A stretch of DNA of 40,038 nucleotides from Acidimicrobiales bacterium (GTDB lineage: Bacteria > Actinomycetota > Acidimicrobiia > Acidimicrobiales > SZUA-35): positions 38,665 through 78,702 of the forward strand of contig JAHDBV010000010.1 in assembly GCA_020630195.1 (NCBI GenBank), read 5' to 3'. Below, piece after piece: positions 34,246-40,038 of this stretch. The notes beneath the pieces are model-generated. The model did no database searches. It was not told where the DNA came from and saw nothing but the letters and a program-made list of their open reading frames with translations. Both the position numbers and the translations under genes were made by a program. Numbering within the stretch: position 1 is the stretch's first letter; the number at the start of each line of letters is the position of its first letter.

Positions 34246-35808
34246 TCAGAACGGGAGCGTTGCGGGGGTGCTGCGTCGGCGGCTTCGGGGTCGGTGTCTC
34301 AGTCGGGGCGCCGCCGGGGTTGTCGTCCCCGTGCTTGGTCTCGAGTCGTCCGTGATCGGAGTCGAGTCGTCTGCGGTCGGGTTCGAGCTGCTCGTGGTCG
34401 GGCTCGAGTCGTTCGTGGTCGGGTTCGGTGTGGTCGTGGTCGTGGTTGCTGTGGGGGCGGCCCCGTTCGGGTCGGGCGCTTGTGCCGGTGGGTTCGTGTC
34501 CGTTGGTGCGCCGCGGGGCGTGGCCTGGTCCCGGTTCGTCTCGACTGGTTTCGATTGATGGTTCGGCGACGCAGTTCGTCGGCGTTGTCGTTGGTGTTGG
34601 TCGGTGACGGCGGGTGGGTCGGTGGTTTGCCAGAGCGATCCGTCGGGTCTGTGGTAGGCGACCCGGTTCCCGGGCAGGACCTGCATGGTCCAGCCGCCTT
34701 CGTGCACATCGTGGTGATGCCGCACACACAGCGGACGGAGGTTCGACAGGTCGGTGTTGCCGCCGTGTTCCCACTCGTGGAGGTGGTGGATGTGGATCGC
34801 TCGGAACGGTTGATCGCATCCGGGCCAGCAGCATCCGCCGTAGAGGGCTTCGAGGGCGGCTCGTTGCGCTGGTGTGGCGTCTCTTACCTTGCGGCCGACG
34901 TCGAGGACTTCGCCGTTGGTGTCGAGCACGACTCGTCGCAGGGTCGAGTCACACAACAGGCGTCCGGCGGTCGAGGGTGGGAGGTCGGTCGGGCCGAGCC
35001 GACAGACGCCTCCCGCTTCGAGTTGACCGGTGGCTGCGGTGTGGGCGTCGACGAGGATGATGCCGGCGTACCGGGCGGGTCCGGTTTCGCCGGTGGCGCC
35101 GCGTCGTATGAGTTCGTAGAGGGCTTCGGCTCGGAGGTTGGGTGACCATTGCCGCGTGCCTTTGTCAGCTCGTTTCAGGATGGAGCGGCATTCGTCGTCG
35201 AGCATCTTGTCGATCGTGGTGCCGCGGACTTCGTCGAACTCGGCCCGCAAACACGTCATCCCGGTGGCTTGATCGGTCCAGGTCTTGGCCTGACTCTTCG
35301 CTTCCCGATCTGCGAGTTCTCGGGCTCGTCGGTCGGTGTCGACCTGATCGGCGATCCCGTTCACCCAACGGGTGAACGACTCCGGTGGCATCTCCCCGGA
35401 ACGCTCCGCCGCTCCGGCCGAGATCAGTTGTTCTTCGAACACGGTGCGGTCGGTGTCGGAGAGTGATCCGCCGGCGCGGGTGATCGCGTCGAACGCACCC
35501 GATGACAGATCACCGGAACGGGTGGCGTCGGAGAGCGTGTCGTAGTCGGCCAACGCCTCGGACCGGCGGGCGTACTCGGACGCTTCCCGACGGCTCACGG
35601 CACCGGCGGAGCGGATCACGTCCGCCGCCGGCGCATCCGAGACGGTCGAGGCGATCTCGGCACACCGGGTCAACCAGGTGCCGCACAGTCGACGGATCGC
35701 GTGCAGGTCGGACACGAACGCGGCCAGGGCGGGCTCGTCGAGCACACCCGCCTCCGCTTGTTCGATTCCGTCTCGCACTCGTTGTGCGAGCTCCGCCACA
35801 TCCGCCAT
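34246..35808 (-). CDS. DUF222 / HNH endonuclease family protein with heptad-repeat tail
   Basis: A 520-residue actinobacterial DUF222-HNH protein. An alpha-helical DUF222 domain occupies about 1-310, and the HNH nuclease domain about 320-372: CCWPGC, HIHHLHEWEHGG, NTDLSNLRPLCVRHH and HDVHE supply the His/Asn/Cys residues. The tail (from ~400) is low complexity, with heptads NPTTNDS, SPTTSSS, NPTADDS, TPITDDS (462-489) and a basic end. The family occurs in many copies in actinobacteria and is often linked to mobile or phase-variable loci. The ATG giving MADVAELAQR is used; an in-frame start at 35940 would add 44 residues. No ribosome binding site is obvious. Confidence 0.88.
   Translation of the reverse strand: MADVAELAQRVRDGIEQAEAGVLDEPALAAFVSDLHAIRRLCGTWLTRCAEIASTVSDAPAADVIRSAGAVSRREASEYARRSEALADYDTLSDATRSGDLSSGAFDAITRAGGSLSDTDRTVFEEQLISAGAAERSGEMPPESFTRWVNGIADQVDTDRRARELADREAKSQAKTWTDQATGMTCLRAEFDEVRGTTIDKMLDDECRSILKRADKGTRQWSPNLRAEALYELIRRGATGETGPARYAGIILVDAHTAATGQLEAGGVCRLGPTDLPPSTAGRLLCDSTLRRVVLDTNGEVLDVGRKVRDATPAQRAALEALYGGCCWPGCDQPFRAIHIHHLHEWEHGGNTDLSNLRPLCVRHHHDVHEGGWTMQVLPGNRVAYHRPDGSLWQTTDPPAVTDQHQRQRRRTASPNHQSKPVETNRDQATPRGAPTDTNPPAQAPDPNGAAPTATTTTTTPNPTTNDSSPTTSSSNPTADDSTPITDDSRPSTGTTTPAAPRLRHRPRSRRRSTPATLPF
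34342..34425. repeat. Four tandem 21-bp imperfect repeats in the HNH gene tail
   Basis: Units at 34342, 34363, 34384 and 34405 each begin CGAG-(T/C)-(C/T)-G and are 21 bp long. They encode the xPTxxDS heptads of the HNH protein tail. Such in-frame repeats can change copy number without breaking the reading frame. Confidence 0.8.
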
Positions 35809-35973
35809 ACCCACAACGGTATCGAACAGGTGTTCGATCAGCAACCTCGTTGTTCGGTCGTCTTCACCTTGGATGGACCGGTCGGCGCCATCGCACGCGG
35901 CCTGCGTCGCATGTCGGCCATGCGTCGAAACGGTGATCACCGCAGGTGTCGGCCCAGCTCGTTGTGGTCAGGG

Positions 35974-36115
35974 CATCGACGGCTCCAACGGGGTCGTGCC
36001 CCCTGCTGCGTCGCCGTCGCTCGAGTGGATCACTGCATCGACGGGGTCGCTCCGACGACTGCGTCGCCGTCGCCCGAGTGGGTCGGAACATCGACGGCTC
36101 CGCCGGAACCGCGCC
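35974..36115. repeat. Imperfect repeat units in a gene-free stretch
   Basis: The 335-bp region 35809-36143 holds no recognisable gene. CATCGACGG recurs at 35974, 36036 and 36089 (62 and 53 bp apart). A 22-bp block, TGCGTCGCCGTCGC followed by (T/C)CGAGTGG, recurs at 36007 and 36060. These form about two and a half units of roughly 53-62 bp. There is no spacer/repeat regularity of a CRISPR and no transposase nearby. The rest of the stretch shows nothing identifiable. Confidence 0.65.
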
Positions 36116-36143
36116 GACCGGTGCAATGCCGCCACCCCCGCGG

Positions 36144-36698
36144 TCAGCGGATGGGCTCCTCCGACAGGGCCACGTCGATCTGGTCGAACTGCTCGTCTGC
36201 GAACGTGATGGTCGCCTCGTAGACGTCGTCGTTGCTCGGGTCGGTCATCTCGCAGGTGAAGCTCAGATCGTCCTCGATCCGAACGGGCGCGGGTCCGCAG
36301 TCCATCAGTGCCGGGTCGAGCTCGATGCCGACCATCTGGCCGAGCAGGCCCGTCGCCGTCTCCTCGACGGCGGACAGGTCGGCCTCGTCCATCACGTTGA
36401 GCGGACGGACGAACACGACGTCGTCCTCCTGGATCTCGGCGATGAAGCGCAGGTCGCCGAGATCCGACGTGGCGGTGCACTCGAACGTCGTGCCGAGGTC
36501 CTGATCGGGTGGCGCCGGGCAGGTCGCCTCGATCGTCCCGAGGCCGGCTCCCTCGGCCAGATCGCCCTCGATGACCTCCTCGGCCACCGACTCCGCGGTG
36601 TCGCCGAGGGTGAACGAACACCCTGTCGCGATCAGCCCTGTCAGCAGGATCGGAGGTGCGAGACGGATGGGTCGGCGACGGTGCGGGTGGGTGGGCAT
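36144..36698 (-). CDS. DUF4333-like lipoprotein
   Basis: A 184-residue predicted lipoprotein. The leader MPTHPHRRRPIRLAPPILL and IATGC (lipobox-like, Cys about 27) are followed by VEEVIEGDLAEGAGLGTIEA, then TCPAPPDQDLGTTFECTATS, which matches the DUF4333 pattern of two Cys spaced about 14 residues. A second such unit, DCGPAPVRIEDDLSFTCEM, lies near the C-terminus, so there may be two DUF4333-like modules. It should sit on the outer face of the membrane. The ATG has GAGGAG 7 nt upstream and is preferred to an upstream in-frame start at 36749. Function unknown. Confidence 0.82.
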   Translation of the reverse strand: MPTHPHRRRPIRLAPPILLTGLIATGCSFTLGDTAESVAEEVIEGDLAEGAGLGTIEATCPAPPDQDLGTTFECTATSDLGDLRFIAEIQEDDVVFVRPLNVMDEADLSAVEETATGLLGQMVGIELDPALMDCGPAPVRIEDDLSFTCEMTDPSNDDVYEATITFADEQFDQIDVALSEEPIR

Positions 36699-36763
36699 CG
36701 GGAGCTCCTCGGGTCGGGCCGGACCCGAGGCCCGGTGTTCTCCGACCACGACGCCCGAGGCGC

Positions 36764-36795
36764 CGGGCGGTTACACCCCGACGGAGAACCGCCCG
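36764..36795 (-). terminator. Hairpin after xylA
   Basis: CGGGCGGTT (36764-36772) pairs perfectly with AACCGCCCG (36787-36795) around a 14-nt loop, 13 bp beyond the xylA stop on the minus strand. It is a probable terminator between xylA and the lipoprotein gene. Confidence 0.5.
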
Positions 36796-36808
36796 ATGCC
36801 CGTGCCGC

Positions 36809-38134
36809 TCAGCGGATGCGTTCGATGTGGCGGGCCACGAGGTTCTCGAGCATCTCCTGGCGACCCGACGCGGGCGCAGGCTCGGCTCCGGTGAGCTGGC
36901 GTTCGTGGAGGTCGGCCAGGGTCACCGCCCCACCGGTGATGTCGGCGCCGAGCCCGTCGTTCCAGCCGACGTAGCGGTCGGCCACCACGTCGGCGAGGGT
37001 GCGCTCGCTCAGCATCGCATGGGCGGCGAGCAGGGCCTTGGCCATCGTGTCCATGCCGCCGATGTGGGCGTGGAACAGATCGTCGCGGGCGATCGACGGC
37101 CGCCGGAGCTTGGCGTCGAAGTTGAGGCCGCCGGTGGTGAACCCACCGCCCTTGAGGATCTCGTACATGCCGCGGGTCATCTGCTCGACCGAGACGGGGA
37201 ACCGGTCGAGGTCCCAGCCGAGTCGATCGTCGCCGGCGTTCGCGTCGATCGACCCGAAGATGCCGGCGTCGAACGCCGCGGCGACCTCGTGGTCGAAGTC
37301 GTGGCCCGAGAGGGTGGCGTGGTTCACCTCGATGTTGACGAAGTACTCCCCCATCAGGTCGTAGTGCTGGAGGAAGGCGTGCACGGCCGCCACGTCGTAG
37401 TCGTACTGGTGCTTCGTCGGTTCGAAGGGTTTCGGCTCGAGCAGGAGCGTGCCCTCGAAGCCGATCGAGCGCTTGTGTTCCACGACCATGTGGAGGAAGC
37501 GGGCGAGGTTGTCGCGCTCCCGGGTGAGGTCGGTGTTGAGCAGGGTCTCGTACCCCTCCCGTCCACCCCAGAGCACGTAGTTCTGGCCGCCGAGGCGATG
37601 GGTCGCGTTCATCGCCTGGCACACCTGTGCCGCCGCGTAGGCGAACATCTCGGGGTCGGGGTTGGTCGCCGCACCGCCGAGGAATCGGGGGTGGGAGAAC
37701 AGGTTGGCGGTGCCCCACAGGAGCTGGAGCCCGGTGCGCTCCATGTGGGCCTCGGCCTCGTCGATCATCACGGCGAGGTTGGACGCCGATTCGGCGAACG
37801 TCGCTCCCTCGGGGGCGATGTCGACGTCGTGGAAGCACCAGAACGGGTTCCCGAGCTTCGAGAAGAACTCGAAGGCCGCCGCCATCTTCTGCTTCGCTCC
37901 GGCGATCGGGTCGTCGGCGCCGATCCAGGGCCGGTCGAGGGTCCCCCGACCGAAGATGTCGGCGCCGTCCCAGGCGAAGGAGTGCCAGTAGCACACGGCG
38001 AATCGCAGGTGTTCGGCCATCGTCTTGTCCCCCACGACTCGGTCGGCGTCGTACCAGCGGAACGCGAGCGGATTGTCGGAGTCGGGCCCCTCGTAGGTGA
38101 TGGCGTCGGGCACGTTGGTGAAGAAGTCGGACAC
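36809..38134 (-). CDS. xylA: Xylose isomerase, group II type
   Basis: Converts D-xylose to D-xylulose in the cytoplasm with two divalent metals. 441 residues, matching the long E. coli-type (group II) enzyme rather than the ~390-residue group I enzyme common in actinobacteria. Catalytic and metal residues are all visible: FHDVD (His102, Asp105), LLEPKP (Glu233, Lys235), NIEVNH (Glu269, His272), SIDANAGDD (Asp297), DLDRFP and FDAK (Asp340), each one residue above E. coli numbering. The start is GTG (V-SDFFTNVPD), with AGGA close upstream; no ATG fits. It follows the ROK gene by 70 bp, and an operator lies in that gap. Confidence 0.97.
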   Translation of the reverse strand: MSDFFTNVPDAITYEGPDSDNPLAFRWYDADRVVGDKTMAEHLRFAVCYWHSFAWDGADIFGRGTLDRPWIGADDPIAGAKQKMAAAFEFFSKLGNPFWCFHDVDIAPEGATFAESASNLAVMIDEAEAHMERTGLQLLWGTANLFSHPRFLGGAATNPDPEMFAYAAAQVCQAMNATHRLGGQNYVLWGGREGYETLLNTDLTRERDNLARFLHMVVEHKRSIGFEGTLLLEPKPFEPTKHQYDYDVAAVHAFLQHYDLMGEYFVNIEVNHATLSGHDFDHEVAAAFDAGIFGSIDANAGDDRLGWDLDRFPVSVEQMTRGMYEILKGGGFTTGGLNFDAKLRRPSIARDDLFHAHIGGMDTMAKALLAAHAMLSERTLADVVADRYVGWNDGLGADITGGAVTLADLHERQLTGAEPAPASGRQEMLENLVARHIERIR

Positions 38135-38176
38135 GGGTCCTGCTTTCGGGAGGTGGAATCGGGGGTGACCCGGATG

Positions 38177-38197
38177 TTTGTCGGAGTGGTGGACAAA
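38177..38197. promoter_or_regulatory. ROK-type operator upstream of xylA
   Basis: TTTGT-N11-ACAAA, with G flanking each end, lies 43 bp upstream of the xylA start. It has the same half-sites and spacing as the repeat in front of the ROK gene. Confidence 0.65.
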
Positions 38198-38204
38198 GCG
38201 CCGG

Positions 38205-39461
38205 TCAGGCGCTGCGTGGGAGTGGTGTCGGGAGGGCGGTGGGGTCGGCGAGTGTCCGATCCCAGGCGAGTTCGGCGGCACCGAGGAGTGGGGCGTCGTC
38301 CCCGAGGGCCGACGGTGCGATCGTGGTGCCGGCGCGGATGTCGGCGAGGACGTGGCGATCCAGGGTGTCCAGCATCGGTCGCTCGAGGTGGGGGTGCAGG
38401 GTGCGTAGGAGCCCGCCGAGCACGACCACGCCCGGATCGAGCACGTTGATCAGCCCGCTCAGGCCGAACCCGAGCCAACGTCCGTGTTCCTCGAGTGCCC
38501 GGACGGCGTCGGCGTCCCCGGCGGCGGATCGCTCGAGGAGGTCGGTGATGGCCCCGGCGCCGGCCGCGGGGTCGAGCCCGGCCCGTTCGAGCAGCTTCGC
38601 CTCGCCGATCTCGGTCTCGAAGCATCCCCGGCCGCCGCAGCGGCACTCGTCGCCGTCGGGGCGGATCGGGAGGTGCCCGACCTCTCCGGCGAACCCGGTG
38701 GAGCCGGTCAACTGGTGTCCGCCGGTGATGATGCCGCCGCCGACCCCGACCTCACCCGACAGGTAGAGGACGTTGCCGCGGCGGGCGGCCGCACCGCGTC
38801 GGCTCTCGGCCAGGGCACCCGCATCGGCTTCGTTGAGCACCGAGATCGGGGCGTCGGAGGCGAGACGGGGTCGGAGTGCCGCCACGAGATGGAGGTCGGC
38901 CCAGCCGAGGTTGGGGGCGGTGGCCACGGTGGCGCCGTCTCGTCGGATCAGGCCGGGAACGGCCACGCCCACGCCGAACAGGGCGGAGGGCGTCGTGAGC
39001 GAGTCGAGGACGTCGCTCGTGAGGCCGGCGACGTCATCGAGCGTCCGGTCGACGTCGGCCGGTCCGTGCTCACGGGGGCGGCGGACCGATCGCAGCAGGG
39101 TGCCGCCCAGGCCGACGGCGGCGACGGCGACGGTGTCGACCATGATCTCGACCCCGAGGACCACGTTCGTCTCCGCCCGGGGTGTCACCACCGGTGACGG
39201 TCGACCGGGGGCGCCCGTGGGTTCCGACGGCACCTCGTGGACGAGGCCGCGATCGGTGAGTTCGGCGACGAGGTCGCCGACGGCGCTCCGGGTCAGCCCG
39301 GTGCGACGCACGAGGTCGGATCGGGTGGTCGGTCCGAGCAGGTGGAGGCCCCGCACGATGGTGGCGAGGTTGGCGAGCCGCATGGCCTCGCCACGCAGTC
39401 CGGGGCGAGTCGGGTCGGCGGGCGGCGGAGCCGGGGCGTCGGTGGGGGTCGGAACGTTCAT
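38205..39461 (-). CDS. ROK-family transcriptional regulator (XylR/NagC type)
   Basis: A 418-residue sugar-responsive repressor. A winged helix-turn-helix lies at about 30-80 ([20 protein letters not shown]), followed by the ROK sugar-kinase-like fold: [29 protein letters not shown] and the zinc site GH (263) with CRCGGRGC (Cys273, Cys275, Cys280). Gly-rich [16 protein letters not shown] belongs to the ligand/ATP pocket. With xylA downstream, xylose or a xyloside is the likely inducer (inference). The ATG at 39461 leaves only about 6 nt of leader from the predicted promoter, so initiation may be nearly leaderless; Met27 (39383) is an alternative start. Confidence 0.9.
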   Translation of the reverse strand: MNVPTPTDAPAPPPADPTRPGLRGEAMRLANLATIVRGLHLLGPTTRSDLVRRTGLTRSAVGDLVAELTDRGLVHEVPSEPTGAPGRPSPVVTPRAETNVVLGVEIMVDTVAVAAVGLGGTLLRSVRRPREHGPADVDRTLDDVAGLTSDVLDSLTTPSALFGVGVAVPGLIRRDGATVATAPNLGWADLHLVAALRPRLASDAPISVLNEADAGALAESRRGAAARRGNVLYLSGEVGVGGGIITGGHQLTGSTGFAGEVGHLPIRPDGDECRCGGRGCFETEIGEAKLLERAGLDPAAGAGAITDLLERSAAGDADAVRALEEHGRWLGFGLSGLINVLDPGVVVLGGLLRTLHPHLERPMLDTLDRHVLADIRAGTTIAPSALGDDAPLLGAAELAWDRTLADPTALPTPLPRSA

Positions 39462-39465
39462 GGGG

Positions 39466-39486
39466 TTTGTGAGATTCAACGACAAA
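39466..39486. promoter_or_regulatory. ROK-type operator at the regulator's own promoter
   Basis: TTTGT-N11-ACAAA with flanking G and C. It overlaps the spacer and -10 of the predicted ROK promoter, which implies autorepression. Confidence 0.65.
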
Positions 39487-39502
39487 CCTTCGAACCTGTC
39501 AA
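39474..39502 (-). promoter_or_regulatory. Sigma-A type promoter of the ROK regulator gene
   Basis: On the minus strand TTGACA (39502-39497) and TTGAAT (39479-39474) are separated by exactly 17 bp. The -35 is perfect. Predicted transcript start is about 6-7 nt before the ATG. Confidence 0.6.
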
Positions 39503-39554
39503 GGATCCGGCGTCGGTCGACCGGGTCACGGGACCGCCCGGCCAGACTGCGGGT

Positions 39555-40038
39555 ATGGCCGAGACGAGCTCCGAGGAGACGGTGTCGCCCGCACCGGCAC
39601 CCGTGCAGGTCACGTACCCGGCCGAACTCCCGATCACGGATCGACTCGACGAGCTCCGCACGCTGCTGGCCGACGACCGTCATCAGGTGATCGTCGTCGC
39701 CGGTGAGACCGGGTCCGGGAAGTCGACGCAGCTCCCGAAGCTCTGTCTCGAACTCGGCCGCGGTGCGAACGGACGGCTCATCGGCCACACCCAGCCACGC
39801 CGCATCGCCGCGCGGACGATCGCACAACGGGTCGCCGACGAGCTCGGCTGTCCCATGGGCAAGGGCCCCGGCGCCCTCGTGGGCTACGCCGTCCGATTCA
39901 CCGACGAAGTCGGGCCCGACACCCGGATCAAGCAGATGACCGACGGCATCCTGCTGGCGGAGCTCCAGCGGGATCGCGACCTGCGCCGCTACGACACGAT
40001 CATCATCGACGAGGCCCACGAGCGGAGCCTCAACATCG
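39555..40038 (+). CDS. hrpA: DEAH-box RNA helicase (HrpA-like), 5' part only
   Basis: The first 161 residues of a DEAH/RHA helicase, cut by the window edge. Walker [10 protein letters not shown] (50-58), [29 protein letters not shown] (motif Ia), [12 protein letters not shown] (motif Ic) and DEAH (152-155) are visible and match HrpA. These enzymes unwind RNA and can rescue stalled ribosomes. The ATG ([10 protein letters not shown]) follows GGGT. It diverges from the ROK regulator, with 93 bp between them; no clear promoter for this gene was found. The fuller HrpA assignment needs the missing C-terminal region. Confidence 0.9.
   Translation, partial: MAETSSEETVSPAPAPVQVTYPAELPITDRLDELRTLLADDRHQVIVVAGETGSGKSTQLPKLCLELGRGANGRLIGHTQPRRIAARTIAQRVADELGCPMGKGPGALVGYAVRFTDEVGPDTRIKQMTDGILLAELQRDRDLRRYDTIIIDEAHERSLNI

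Noticed and set aside
34246-35940. Insertion element or homing endonuclease
   Set aside because: The HNH protein is of the DUF222 type common in actinobacterial chromosomes; no terminal inverted repeats, target duplications or transposase were found.
35974-36115. CRISPR array
   Set aside because: Only two to three imperfect units of unequal spacing, similarity extends through the whole unit rather than a short repeat, and no cas gene is near.

Overview
This window looks like chromosomal DNA of a high-GC actinobacterium, most likely of the class Acidimicrobiia (Ilumatobacter/Iamia-like). That placement is inferred from very high GC with frequent GTG starts and ATGA overlaps, several fatty-acid genes (FadD- and FadE-type), a DUF222-HNH protein, a protein resembling the mycothiol-linked Rv2466c family, and a monoderm-style type IV pilus locus with no secretin. 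No tRNA, rRNA, CRISPR array, insertion sequence or prophage was recognised.

Layout. 1-7.7 kb: start of a long-chain acyl-CoA synthetase (minus, cut by the window edge), an SNF2-family ATPase coupled to a small basic/acidic protein, a DUF971 protein, a membrane-linked COG3687 metal-dependent hydrolase, an enoyl-CoA hydratase, and a cold-shock protein with a strong terminator. 7.8-12.5 kb: MFS transporter, D-aminoacylase-like amidohydrolase, nitroreductase, DsbA/Rv2466c-like protein and a small coiled-coil protein. 12.6-16.7 kb (minus): acyl-CoA dehydrogenase, M20 peptidase, lipoprotein, SDR oxidoreductase.

16.7-26.8 kb is a type IV pilus locus. On the minus strand: a PilM-PilN fusion, PilO and a small PilP-position membrane protein. 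Divergent on the plus strand: three minor-pilin-like genes (PilV-, PilW- and PilX-like). These are followed by the extension ATPase PilB (minus), the retraction ATPase PilT, the platform protein PilC and the major pilin PilA (plus). Together they encode an assembly motor, inner-membrane alignment subcomplex, platform, major pilin and a minor-pilin tip set. Prepilin peptidase is not in the window and must be encoded elsewhere.

26.8-30.3 kb (minus): pgi with two EamA-type transporters. 30.4-34.2 kb (plus): an ACAD10/11-like acyl-CoA dehydrogenase, then an operon of an unusual class IV aminotransferase, a GNAT acetyltransferase and a P-loop sulfotransferase-like protein. 34.2-36.7 kb (minus): a DUF222-HNH endonuclease with a heptad-repeat tail, a 335-bp gene-free stretch with imperfect repeats, and a DUF4333-like lipoprotein. 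36.8-39.5 kb (minus): a xylose module with a ROK regulator and a group II xylose isomerase. Both genes are preceded by the same inverted repeat (TTTGT-N11-ACAAA). 39.6 kb to the end: start of a DEAH-box RNA helicase (HrpA-like).

The most interesting signals are the PilM-PilN fusion with an altered ATP-binding motif, the atypical aminotransferase beside a sulfotransferase-like gene (recalling a plant fusion protein), the paired ROK operators, and the structured leader with two candidate start sites at pilA.
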